A DNA stretch of 11,416 bases, taken from assembly GCA_035529175.1 (NCBI GenBank), contig DATKXG010000321.1:1-11416 (forward strand). The letters run 5' to 3'. Made by a program: the position numbers and the translations under genes. Below the pieces are notes generated by a model. That model saw nothing but the letters and a program-made list of their open reading frames with translations, was not told the origin of the DNA and did no database searches. The stretch is from Sva-07 sp035529175. GTDB taxonomy: Bacteria > Actinomycetota > Acidimicrobiia > Acidimicrobiales > Ilumatobacteraceae. Shown here in pieces: positions 1-7,681 of this stretch. Position 1 is the stretch's first letter, and every line of letters begins with the position of its first letter.

Positions 1-1625
1 TACAGCTCCCACTGATCCGCGAGCGGCTCGGTGCGGTACTCGTCGCCGCGCAACCCGTTCGCGGCGAGATGACGGACCCCGGGCTCGGTCCAGGTCGCCG
101 GGTCGTCGAACGTGCGCACCAGCTTCCACAGGTGACCGGCGCCCCCGGGTGCATCGGCGTCCTCGACCCGGACGACGATCCCCTCGAAGTTCGCGCCGAC
201 GTGGGCCGGCACCTTGATCCGCAGCGGTGCCGGGGGCTTGACGGTCCGGCCGATTCGACGGGCGAAGCGCGAGGCTCCGGTGTCGCCTTCGAGGATGTTG
301 TCCCTGGTCAGGACATACACCGGGCGATCACGATCCGGCGTCATCTCACCATCGACGACCGGCATGAGGTTGCGGCCTGGAAGCGGATGCACCTCGCTGA
401 AGTCGGCTCGCAGCGTCTGCGCCACCTCGGCCTCGTCGATTCCGGCAGCGCCGAGGAGCGTCGGGACGAGGTCGACGTGCGACGTCGGGGCGTCGTCGAT
501 CACCCGGGGCTCGGTTGGGCTCGCACCGAGGCGCACCACCTCGAACGGCACGCGGGTGGCCTCGTCGTAGAGGTTGAACCACTTCTGGTGCAGGCCGCCG
601 TGGGCACCGAGGAGTTCGCCGTGGTCGACCGTACGCACGATCACGGCGTCGTCGCACGCTCCGGCTTCGTGGCCGGCGGTGATCGCCCGGCGTACTTGGT
701 CGATCGGGGCGTCGACGTCGGCGTGGAGCCGGTAGTAGAGGTCCCGGTACTCCTGCACATGGTCGCGATACGACTTGCCGACCAGCGCCGCCGGTCCGTA
801 CCCGGTGGGATACGACTCCCGGTAGGCGATCTGTGCGGCCGGCTTGGTCGAGAGGTCCTCGTCGTCGGTCGGCGACGGTGCGACCGTCGGCGGATCGAGC
901 GGGCCCGACTCGATCGGCATGCCCTGGCGGATCCACGCCGGGAACAGCACGATGTCGTGGGGGTTGACGAAGCTCGCCACCAGCAGGAACGGTCGCAGTG
1001 CCTCGGCCTCGCCGGCTGCTCGACGGGCATATCGGTCCTCCAACCAGGCGACGACACGAGCAGCGATCAGCGGGTCGCGACGTACGCCGGCGTTGGCGAG
1101 CCCTGCACCGTGCGGCTCCGGGCCCACCCAGCCGGAGAAGCCGTACGGCCTGAGCGGGTCGGCGGCGAGATACCGCTGCACGGCCGCCGCATCGACGTTG
1201 CCGTCGTCATCGTTGGTCGCAACGACCTCCCCGGTCGCGGCGTCGGTGAGGTCGGCATGGCTGATGTGCCACTTGCCGTCGTAGTGAGTGTCGTAGCCGG
1301 CCGCGCGGAACCAGTTGCCGAGCGTCGGCACCTCGCCCTCGGGAAGCCAACGCAGTCGCGAATCGTCGTGCAGCTTGCCCAGACCGTCGGTCTGTGTCAC
1401 GCCGTGCAGATCCGGATACTGGCCGGTGAACAACGTCGGCCGACTCGGCACACAAGCCAGCGAGCCGGTGTAGTGACGTTGGAACGACACGCCGTGATCG
1501 GCAAACCACTTCCGTCCCGTCAGGGCCTCGTCGCGCCATGCGCGCAGCTCGTCGGATTCGTACGATGGTGCCGCCCGTTCCTGGTCGGTCATGATCACGA
1601 TCACGTCGGGTCGTGTCTGGCTCAT
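1..1625 (-). CDS. Sulfatase, BetC/iduronate-sulfatase-like (C-terminus beyond left edge)
   Basis: Type I sulfatase that should hydrolyse a sulfate ester using a formylglycine made from Cys. The frame is open from the ATG at 1625 to the left edge, giving 541 codons. Visible motifs are the N-terminal metal-binding strand with Asp14-Gln15, the modification site CVPSR (Cys58 to Arg62), GKWH (117-120), NPHD (221-224), the second metal-binding DHGELLGAHG (334-343) and Lys348. Asp-Gln and Asp-His metal pairs, rather than Asp-Asp and Asp-Asn, resemble choline-sulfatase and iduronate-sulfatase relatives. The last visible residues, DQWEL, match the start of a common C-terminal motif, so perhaps 40 to 60 residues are missing. 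No signal peptide is seen. The ATG overlaps the upstream stop as ATGA, and AAGGGA lies 8 bases upstream as a ribosome site. It is the last visible gene of the operon. The substrate is unknown, and no formylglycine-generating enzyme is in the window. Confidence 0.9.
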   Translation of the reverse strand, partial: MSQTRPDVIVIMTDQERAAPSYESDELRAWRDEALTGRKWFADHGVSFQRHYTGSLACVPSRPTLFTGQYPDLHGVTQTDGLGKLHDDSRLRWLPEGEVPTLGNWFRAAGYDTHYDGKWHISHADLTDAATGEVVATNDDDGNVDAAAVQRYLAADPLRPYGFSGWVGPEPHGAGLANAGVRRDPLIAARVVAWLEDRYARRAAGEAEALRPFLLVASFVNPHDIVLFPAWIRQGMPIESGPLDPPTVAPSPTDDEDLSTKPAAQIAYRESYPTGYGPAALVGKSYRDHVQEYRDLYYRLHADVDAPIDQVRRAITAGHEAGACDDAVIVRTVDHGELLGAHGGLHQKWFNLYDEATRVPFEVVRLGASPTEPRVIDDAPTSHVDLVPTLLGAAGIDEAEVAQTLRADFSEVHPLPGRNLMPVVDGEMTPDRDRPVYVLTRDNILEGDTGASRFARRIGRTVKPPAPLRIKVPAHVGANFEGIVVRVEDADAPGGAGHLWKLVRTFDDPATWTEPGVRHLAANGLRGDEYRTEPLADQWEL

Positions 1626-2107
1626 TTGGGTGTTCCCTTCGAGTCGGAGGTGAGCGTCGCTGTCAGATGGTCGGCCAGGCCTGCCAGCATCACGTCGGAT
1701 GCCTTGGCCAGGCGGTTGCCGACGAGTCGAGCGACGAGTTGCTGCGGCGGTCGCGGTCCGCAGTCGACGTGGGTGGCCAGGGTCACGATGGTCCGGTCGC
1801 CGTCCATCGGGTCGGCGACCAGGCGCCACTCGTTGACCGCGGACTTGACCACCGGCGGCAATCCGCCCAGGTCGTAGGCGAGGCGAGCCGGCGGTTCCCA
1901 CACGGTGATGCGCTCGACCAGGACGACGCGCCCTGCCTGAACCCGGCGCGCCCGGCCGATCATCTCGCCGTCGTCGGACGGCTCGTCGAGCCAGCACGTG
2001 TGGTCGGCGTTGTCGGCCCACTCGGCGAGCCGGTCGTAGTCGGCGAGGACGTCCCAGACCCGTGTCAGCTTGGCGGCGACCATACGACTGCGTTCGACGG
2101 TGATCAT
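1622..2107 (-). CDS. SRPBCC-fold (START/polyketide-cyclase-like) protein
   Basis: A 161-aa protein with the look of the SRPBCC helix-grip fold. It has an N-terminal strand (ITVERSRMV), a helix with VWDVLADYDRLAEW (about 18-30), a run of beta strands through 50-115 (GRARRVQAGRVVLVERITVWEPPARLAYDL), and a long C-terminal helix (about 121-152). Members bind a hydrophobic ligand in a central cavity; some are cyclases or lipid carriers and many have no known role. The ATG at 2107 was chosen because it overlaps the upstream stop as ATGA, and its own stop overlaps the next start as ATGA. No Shine-Dalgarno is visible, so translational coupling is likely. By context it may bind an intermediate of the sulfatase/dehalogenase pathway, which is inference only. 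Confidence 0.8.
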   Translation of the reverse strand: MITVERSRMVAAKLTRVWDVLADYDRLAEWADNADHTCWLDEPSDDGEMIGRARRVQAGRVVLVERITVWEPPARLAYDLGGLPPVVKSAVNEWRLVADPMDGDRTIVTLATHVDCGPRPPQQLVARLVGNRLAKASDVMLAGLADHLTATLTSDSKGTPK

Positions 2108-2982
2108 GTGCGCGGCTCGATGACTCGTGCGGCCGGCATCCAGTTCGGACCGGCGGTTGCGTCGATGCGCTCCACGAGCCGATCGCTCACCGGCTCCAAC
2201 AGCGAGAGGAACCGCTCGGTCCCATCGGCGCCGAAGTTGCGCCACGCCACCGCCGAAAGGTCATCGAGGCGATCCTCCAGCGACTGTCGGTAGTCGATTC
2301 CAGCCTGGTTGACGACGCTGTCGGTGGCGAACCCCTTCGCCTCGAGCGTCCTGAGTGCGGCGGCGATGCCGTCGTCGTCGGCGCCGCGGCTGCGCGGCAA
2401 CCAACCTTCGGGATACTTCCGCCAAGCGCCGTCGAGGACTCCGGCTTCGACGCCCCCGATGTCCTCGTTGATCTGGATCGCCCAGTGAGTGTCGCCGCGC
2501 CACTCGCGAATCGAGTTGACGGCGAGCCAGGCCGAAAGCAGCGCGTCGTCGACTGGCCGAGGCCAGACCCGAGTCGACGCGTACAGCACCCGCCCGGCGA
2601 CCGGGAGCGAGTCCGCGGCAGCCCACAGGTCGTCGGCCATCGCTGCGAGGCCGTCACAGATCTCCGGCGTGTATTCACGCAGTCCGTCGACGACCGCCGC
2701 GTCACGCGCCGCCGCGGCGGCCTCGAACGTGGTGTTGGTACGGCACAGATCGAGCCCGAGGCCGACAAAATCGGGATGGATCGAGTAGAACGCGGCGGTC
2801 ACGACCTCGTTGCCAGCGTGCCCGAGCGTCGCCCCGCGGCTGGCGATGTAGTACCCGAGGCCGTCGGGCACGCCGAGCGCCGCGTAGTTGGCGACTGCCC
2901 GCGGATCCCAGTAGATCCAACCGATCAGTCGGTGCGACTCGAACGCCGCCCGTCGGCTGAGGTCTCGCCAGTCGGTGCTCAC
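2104..2982 (-). CDS. SCO6745/HTH_67-like protein
   Basis: A 292-aa protein resembling the actinobacterial SCO6745 family, whose C-terminal part is described as helix-turn-helix-like; its biochemical role is not known to me. Family-like stretches are the N-terminal ALGVPDGLGYYIASRGATLG, then EVVTAAFYSIHP, the central IREWRGDTHWA, and a C-terminal LEAKGFATD...LTxxG-like winged segment with a long helix DRLDDLSAVAWRNFG. GTG at 2982 was chosen because it begins 4 bases after the dehalogenase stop and gives the usual N-terminus (STDWRDLSRRAAFESHRLIG). Its TGA overlaps the ATG of the SRPBCC gene. No clear ribosome site is present, which fits coupled translation. In this operon it could be a ligand-responsive regulator or an enzyme of unknown chemistry. 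The family assignment is from memory of the pattern and the start is well supported. Confidence 0.75.
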   Translation of the reverse strand: MSTDWRDLSRRAAFESHRLIGWIYWDPRAVANYAALGVPDGLGYYIASRGATLGHAGNEVVTAAFYSIHPDFVGLGLDLCRTNTTFEAAAAARDAAVVDGLREYTPEICDGLAAMADDLWAAADSLPVAGRVLYASTRVWPRPVDDALLSAWLAVNSIREWRGDTHWAIQINEDIGGVEAGVLDGAWRKYPEGWLPRSRGADDDGIAAALRTLEAKGFATDSVVNQAGIDYRQSLEDRLDDLSAVAWRNFGADGTERFLSLLEPVSDRLVERIDATAGPNWMPAARVIEPRT

Positions 2983-2986
2983 GTCG

Positions 2987-3892
2987 TCAGGCGCCGATGA
3001 AACCGATGAGGAGGTGGGCAAGTTCGGGACCGCGATCCTCCTGGAAGAAATGGCCACCGCCCTCGATCGTCACATGTGGTTGACCCTGCGTCCCGGGCAC
3101 CTTGGCCAGGAACGGCGCGTCGCCGCCCTTGGTGACCGGGTCGCTGTCGCTGAAGCACAACAGGAATGGCTTGTCGAATTCGGCCAGCACCTCCCAGGCG
3201 CTGATGTTCGCGGCGCTGGCCGGATCGTCCGGGCTCGTCGGCACCAGCGTCGGAAAGATCCGGGCACCGGCCTTGTAGGTGTCGTCGGGGAACGGTGCGT
3301 CGTAGCCGGCGACGACCTCGGGCGAGAGGTCGGTCGTGGTGGCGCTGTTGATGAGGAACCCGATGTCGAACACCGGGGTCTCCTGCGAGAACTTCTGCCA
3401 CGCCATGAACGCATCACTGGCCGGGCCGTGGCCCGTCGGGAGACCGGTGTTGCCGATCGCCACCCGGGCGTAACGATCGGGATCGAGCGCGAGCACCCGC
3501 AGGCCGACGAGGCCACCCCAGTCCTGGCCGAAGAACGTGATGTCGCGGAGGTCGAGGTGGTCGAACAGCAGCTCGCGCATCCAGTCGACATGGCGGGCGT
3601 AGGTGTAGTCGCTCTGTTCGGTCGGCTTGTCGCTGCGTCCGAAACCCACGAGATCGGGAACGATCACCCGGTGTCCGGCGGCGACCAACGGCGGGATCAT
3701 GTGACGGTACAGGTAGCTCCACGACGGCTCCCCGTGCAGCAGCAGCACGGGTGCGGCGTCGGGCGGACCTTCGTCGAGGTAGTGCACCCGCAGGGTCCCA
3801 CCATCACCGTCCGCGACGTCGGCGTAGTGCGGCTCGAACGGATATCCGTCCAGGCCCTCGAACCGTTCCTCAGGTGTGCGCAGCTTCTCCAT
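2987..3892 (-). CDS. Haloalkane dehalogenase, subfamily HLD-I (DhlA/DhmA-like)
   Basis: A 301-aa alpha/beta hydrolase predicted to cleave carbon-halogen bonds to an alcohol, halide and a proton in the cytoplasm. The nucleophile elbow is GQDWGG with Asp124 and the halide-binding Trp125, the same numbers as in Xanthobacter DhlA. The oxyanion motif is HGEPSW (53-58). The cap has FMAW (162-165), which aligns with Phe172 to Trp175 of DhlA, so Trp165 is the likely second halide ligand. APFPDDTYKAGARIFP in the cap is also DhlA-like. The late catalytic acid is probably Asp249 in FSDSDP (Asp251 is the alternative), and the base is His281 in GGHFFQE. Length matches DhlA (310 aa). A ribosome site GAGAGGA lies about 9 bases before the ATG. 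The gene starts 21 bases after the MBL gene. Plain epoxide hydrolase is less likely because of the Gln-Asp-Trp nucleophile and paired tryptophans. Substrate is unknown. Confidence 0.9.
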   Translation of the reverse strand: MEKLRTPEERFEGLDGYPFEPHYADVADGDGGTLRVHYLDEGPPDAAPVLLLHGEPSWSYLYRHMIPPLVAAGHRVIVPDLVGFGRSDKPTEQSDYTYARHVDWMRELLFDHLDLRDITFFGQDWGGLVGLRVLALDPDRYARVAIGNTGLPTGHGPASDAFMAWQKFSQETPVFDIGFLINSATTTDLSPEVVAGYDAPFPDDTYKAGARIFPTLVPTSPDDPASAANISAWEVLAEFDKPFLLCFSDSDPVTKGGDAPFLAKVPGTQGQPHVTIEGGGHFFQEDRGPELAHLLIGFIGA

Positions 3893-3913
3893 GATGATGT
3901 CCTCTCGTCGTGG

Positions 3914-4747
3914 TTACACCGTAATGCGGTGGAGGTCGTCGCCGAGTTCGACGCGACCGGTGAAGTGTTCCGCGGCGAGCGCCCGCCAGTCGTCGCCACC
4001 CCCAGGAGGGATCGCCGGGACGTAGTGCGTGAGCACCAGGGTCTCCATGCCCGCCCGGGCCGCGGTCTGGGCGGCTTCCTCGGGTGACGATTGATAGTCG
4101 ATCGTGTCCTGCAGCCGTGGCACCGGGATGTTGGTGATGATGTCCTTGCGGATGACCGTGTGCACGAGCGCTCGAGCTCCCGCACACAGCCGGTCGAGTC
4201 CCTCGCACGGCACGGTGTCACCGGCGACGACGGCAGCCACACCGTCGTGGTCGAAACGAAACGCGATACTCGGCTCGACCGGGCGATGGTCGGTCGGCGC
4301 CGTCGTCACCCGGACGCCGCCAACGGACACATCGGGTTGTCCCTCGCCGTCGGTCTCGGTGATCTCGAGCAGTGGAGGCTGATCGAGGTCGTGGTGGTGT
4401 GCGAGGCGGTAGCCGATGTCCGGGCCGAGCGAGGCGAGGATGTGGCCGACGACCTCCCTCGTGCCAGGGGGACCGATGATCCGCACCGGGGTCGGTTCGA
4501 ACGTCGTGATCCACATCGAGGTGATCACGTCGTTGAGGTCGGTGATGTGGTCGCTGTGCAGGTGGGTGATGCACACCGCCGTCAGCAGCCCGACGGGCAC
4601 GCCCGCAGCGACGAGGCGCATCAACACGCCGCGCCCGCAGTCGACGAGGTAGTGCTCGCCGCCGGCCTGCACCAGCGTCGCCGGCCCCGCACGGTTGGGG
4701 TCGGCCATCGGGCTGCCGGTTCCCAGGAGCGTGATGTCGATGGTCAC
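3914..4747 (-). CDS. MBL-fold metal-dependent hydrolase (RNase Z / AtsA-like)
   Basis: A 277-aa metallo-beta-lactamase-fold protein. It starts with the RNase Z-like MTIDITLLGTGSP and carries the dizinc motif THLHSDH (61-67), His154 in TDHRP, Asp177 in AGDT and His241 in LTHY, so all expected metal ligands are present. The segment SSPEEAAQTAARAG (220-233) before LVLTHY is common in this group. Related proteins include tRNase Z, cyclic phosphodiesterases, and the MBL-type arylsulfatase AtsA of Pseudoalteromonas. In an operon with two sulfatases a role as hydrolase of a small ester is more likely than tRNA processing, but that is inference. GTG at 4747 overlaps the sulfatase stop as GTGA, with GGAG about 11 bases upstream. 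It ends with TAA, 21 bases before the dehalogenase. Confidence 0.88.
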   Translation of the reverse strand: MTIDITLLGTGSPMADPNRAGPATLVQAGGEHYLVDCGRGVLMRLVAAGVPVGLLTAVCITHLHSDHITDLNDVITSMWITTFEPTPVRIIGPPGTREVVGHILASLGPDIGYRLAHHHDLDQPPLLEITETDGEGQPDVSVGGVRVTTAPTDHRPVEPSIAFRFDHDGVAAVVAGDTVPCEGLDRLCAGARALVHTVIRKDIITNIPVPRLQDTIDYQSSPEEAAQTAARAGMETLVLTHYVPAIPPGGGDDWRALAAEHFTGRVELGDDLHRITV

Positions 4748-7008
4748 TGGCGGCTCATCTCCGCTCGGGCGATCGCGTCGCGGGCTTCGGCGTCCTCGCG
4801 TGACAGCAACTGGATCTCGATCTCGTGCAGCGTCCCGGCGAACGGGAACGGCGCCTCATACCGCTGCGACACCGCCGAACCGTGGTCCTCGCCGATGCTC
4901 GGCCCGACCGACGACATCATCGACATGAACAGCGGCAGTTCGACTGTCCCCGCCGGTGCGCCGTCGACGGCAACGTGAATCGATCCGGTCCGCGACGCAC
5001 CGCGACGAACGCTCACGGTCACGGTCACGTCTCCGTCCGGCAATGCCACGTCCGATTCGAGGATCGTGTGGTCGTCGAATGCGTTGTAGTCGACGACCAA
5101 CCGGTCGTGCTGCACGAAGACCGACACACCGCTGTTCTCGGTGCCTGTCGCATAGAGCACGCCATCCTGGCCCGCCGACCGCGTGAGGCAGGCGGTGAGA
5201 TCGAAGGCTCGACCCCCGATCGCGGCCGATGCTTGACCTGGCAGCGGCGACATCGGTGGCCGATACAGGTACCGGCGATCGGTGGAGTGCGGCGAATGGT
5301 CGCGGAACCGGGCGCCGAACAGCTCGAACATCCGGTCGTCGAGCGGCAACACGCCGTGGCGGTCCGCCTCCTGCCACCACAGAGCTTGCAGCTCGGCGAG
5401 GCGGTCGGGCTCCTCGGCGGCGAGGTCCCGGCACTCCGAGAAGTCGGTCGCCAGGTGGTAGAGCTCCCACGGCTCGGTGTCGTAGTCGGCACCCTTGTCG
5501 TGTTTGCAGACCGCCTTCCACTCCCCCGCCACCAACGCCCGACTGCCACCCATTTCGAAGTACTGCATCTCGTTCGTTGCCGGCGCGCCGGCGTCGTCGA
5601 GAACCGCTGCGAACGAGTGCCCGGTGACCGGCAACTGCTCGACGCCTCGGTACACCTCGGGCGGCGTGACGCCCACCAGCTCGTAGATGGTGGGGGCGAT
5701 GTCGGCGACGAAGGTGAACTGATCGCGCCGGGTGCCGGCAGCCTGACCGGTGATCCGCTCGGGCCAGTGCATGATCATCGGCACGTGGACTCCGCCTTCG
5801 TGGGTGTTCTGCTTGTACCACTTGAACGGGGTGTTGCCGCACTGCGCCCAGCCCCACGGGTAGTTCGTGTGGCTGTGCGGGCCACCGATGTCGTCGATGC
5901 GCTCGACGGCCTCGTCGGGCGTCTCGAAGATGCCATTGAAGAACTTCATCTCGTGCATGACACCGAAGGGGCCGCCCTCCTGCGAGGCACCGTTGTCCGC
6001 GAGCACGACGAGCACCGTGTTGTCGAGCTGGCCGAGGCGCCTGAGCCCGTCGACCAGGCGGCCGCTCTGCACGTCGGTGTGGTCGAGGAACGCGGCGAAC
6101 GCTTCCTGGAGGCGACATGCGAGGCGTTGCTGGTTCGTCGGGAGATCGTCCCAGGCGTCGACACCCGGGTTCCGTGGCGCCAGCTCGGTGCCGGCCGGAA
6201 TGACACCGCGTTCGAGTTGGCGTTCGAACCAGCGTTGGCGGACGACGTCCCAGCCTTCGTCGAACATGCCGCGGTACTTGGCGAGGTACTCGGGCGGCGC
6301 CTGGTGCGGTGCATGGGTCGCCCCGAAGGCGAGGTACGTGAAGAACGGCCGGTCGGGCCGCACGCCAACGCTGTCGGAGATCATTCGCAATGCCTGGTCG
6401 ACGAGATCCTCCGACAGGTGATATCCCTCGTCGGGGCCGGCGGGCGGTGTGATCGGGTGGTTGTCGGCGACCAATTCGGGGTGGAACTGATCGGTCTCGC
6501 CCTCCATGAATCCGTAGAACCGGTCGAAGCCGCGGGCGAGCGGCCACTGGTCGAAGGGGCCGGCCGCCGAGCACTGCTCCATCGGCGCCAGGTGCCACTT
6601 GCCGACGGCAAACGTGGCGTAGCCGGCGTCGCTCAGAACTTCGGCCATGGTCGCCGCATGGTTCGAGATGTGTCCGAGCATGTTCGGGAAACCCGTACGA
6701 AAGTTCGACACCGCGCGCATGCCGACGGCGTGTTGCGACCGGCCGGTGAGCAGCGACGCCCGAGTCGGCGAGCACAACGGAGTCACGTGGAAGTTGGTGA
6801 ACTGCAGTCCGCCGGCCGCCAGAGCATCGAGGTTCGGCGTGTCGATGTCGGAGCCATAACAGCTGAACTGGGCGAATCCGGTGTCGTCGAGCAACACGAC
6901 CACCACGTTCGGTGCCTCGTCGCCGGGGTGCGGCGGCTCGTCGTAGTACGGCGTCGACTCGGCGACGGTGCGCCCGATCGTGCCGTCGAATCTCGATGGT
7001 CGTGTCAT
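4744..7008 (-). CDS. Arylsulfatase-type sulfatase, 754 aa
   Basis: Type I sulfatase that hydrolyses sulfate esters with a formylglycine residue. Motifs are Asp41-Asp42 (metal), PLCSPTRASLLTGR with Cys79 to be converted to formylglycine and Arg83, GKWHL (136-140), His232 in THAPH, Asp338-Asn339 (metal), and Lys399 in the NTPFKWYKQNTHEGG segment that contacts sulfate. The order and spacing match Pseudomonas AtsA. Residues about 590 to 745 form a C-terminal beta-rich extension (DHTILESDVALPDGDVTVTV and following) like the longer mycobacterial arylsulfatases of around 790 aa. No signal peptide is seen, so it is probably cytoplasmic. The ATG at 7008 lies one base after the TetR stop (TGA C ATG). 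Its own stop overlaps the next start. The substrate cannot be read from the sequence. Confidence 0.95.
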   Translation of the reverse strand: MTRPSRFDGTIGRTVAESTPYYDEPPHPGDEAPNVVVVLLDDTGFAQFSCYGSDIDTPNLDALAAGGLQFTNFHVTPLCSPTRASLLTGRSQHAVGMRAVSNFRTGFPNMLGHISNHAATMAEVLSDAGYATFAVGKWHLAPMEQCSAAGPFDQWPLARGFDRFYGFMEGETDQFHPELVADNHPITPPAGPDEGYHLSEDLVDQALRMISDSVGVRPDRPFFTYLAFGATHAPHQAPPEYLAKYRGMFDEGWDVVRQRWFERQLERGVIPAGTELAPRNPGVDAWDDLPTNQQRLACRLQEAFAAFLDHTDVQSGRLVDGLRRLGQLDNTVLVVLADNGASQEGGPFGVMHEMKFFNGIFETPDEAVERIDDIGGPHSHTNYPWGWAQCGNTPFKWYKQNTHEGGVHVPMIMHWPERITGQAAGTRRDQFTFVADIAPTIYELVGVTPPEVYRGVEQLPVTGHSFAAVLDDAGAPATNEMQYFEMGGSRALVAGEWKAVCKHDKGADYDTEPWELYHLATDFSECRDLAAEEPDRLAELQALWWQEADRHGVLPLDDRMFELFGARFRDHSPHSTDRRYLYRPPMSPLPGQASAAIGGRAFDLTACLTRSAGQDGVLYATGTENSGVSVFVQHDRLVVDYNAFDDHTILESDVALPDGDVTVTVSVRRGASRTGSIHVAVDGAPAGTVELPLFMSMMSSVGPSIGEDHGSAVSQRYEAPFPFAGTLHEIEIQLLSREDAEARDAIARAEMSRQ

Positions 7009-7009
7009 G

Positions 7010-7630
7010 TCAGTTGCCGTCCTGTTCCCAGTCGTCGATCAGTGCGTCGATGCCCCGGCGCCAGCTGGTGGCGATCTGGTGCCGCGACCGAGCATGTGTC
7101 CCGCGCATCACGTCCCATGCCTCGACAGAGGTGAACGCGTCGATCACCGCGACGAGTTCGGCGACCCGGCCGGGCGGCCTGCCCCGCGATTCCGTTTCGA
7201 AGGTCGCGCGGACCTGGTCGGCGAGTGCTGCCTTGGTCTGGGTCGACGCTTCGAGCAGGGGTTCGTGTTCGAGCGCGCGCAGCCGACCCAACGCCATGAT
7301 CGCCCCAGCCTGCTCGTAGAGATCGAGCCGCGACTCGACCAGGGCGGCGACGCGCTCGGCGCGAGAGCCGTCGCCGACCGCTGCCACCAGCGGAGCGAAG
7401 CGTTCGCGGAAACGGCGGTGGGCGTGCACCTGCAGGTCGTCGAGACCGTCGAAGTACCGGAAGATCGACGCCACAGACACGCCCGAGCGTTCGGCGACGA
7501 GCTCGGCCGTGGGCGGGATCTTCCCCTCCTCGGCGAGTTCGAACACCGCGTCGATCACGGCGGTCCGCCCGCGCTCGCGCCGGGCACGTCGTCCGTCGAT
7601 CGGTGTGGCCTCCCCGACTGCTTCCCCCAT
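7010..7630 (-). CDS. TetR/AcrR-family transcriptional regulator
   Basis: A 206-aa protein with a TetR-type N-terminal DNA-binding domain. After a basic arm (GRRARRERGRTAVIDAVFELAEEG) comes the helix-turn-helix TAELVAERSGVSVASIFRYF (41-60), followed by LDDL and a helical ligand-binding region (about 65-200). TetR proteins are usually repressors released by a small molecule, often a substrate or intermediate of the pathway they control. It is the first gene of the seven-gene operon and is followed one base later by the arylsulfatase. The start at 7630 has no Shine-Dalgarno, but a predicted -10 box lies so close that transcription would start at or near the ATG. A palindrome over that promoter suggests that it represses its own operon. 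The inducer is unknown. Confidence 0.93.
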   Translation of the reverse strand: MGEAVGEATPIDGRRARRERGRTAVIDAVFELAEEGKIPPTAELVAERSGVSVASIFRYFDGLDDLQVHAHRRFRERFAPLVAAVGDGSRAERVAALVESRLDLYEQAGAIMALGRLRALEHEPLLEASTQTKAALADQVRATFETESRGRPPGRVAELVAVIDAFTSVEAWDVMRGTHARSRHQIATSWRRGIDALIDDWEQDGN

Positions 7631-7638
7631 CGGGAGCG

Positions 7639-7667
7639 AGTGTAACTATTGCGAGTCAGATTCGCAA
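7639..7667 (-). promoter_or_regulatory. Predicted operon promoter with TetR-type operator
   Basis: On the minus strand a -35-like TTGCGA (7667-7662) is separated by exactly 17 bases from a -10-like TACACT (7644-7639). The 19-bp TTGCGAGTCAGATTCGCAA at 7649-7667 is a palindrome centred on 7658 with a single mismatched pair, and it covers the -35 box and most of the spacer. This is the expected place for a TetR-family repressor to block RNA polymerase. The start point would fall near 7630-7632, giving a leaderless or nearly leaderless mRNA. The palindrome is seen directly; protein binding is inferred. Confidence 0.7.
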
Positions 7668-7681
7668 AAGAAACTCTTCAA

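Noticed and set aside
69..1877. 602-codon open frame on the plus strand
   Set aside because: It is antisense to the left sulfatase and the SRPBCC gene, rich in Arg/Val/Gly without domain motifs. High third-position GC keeps the opposite frame open.
4825..7134. 769-codon open frame on the plus strand
   Set aside because: It is fully antisense to the 754-aa sulfatase, whose catalytic motifs are all intact. Its composition is that of a shadow frame.
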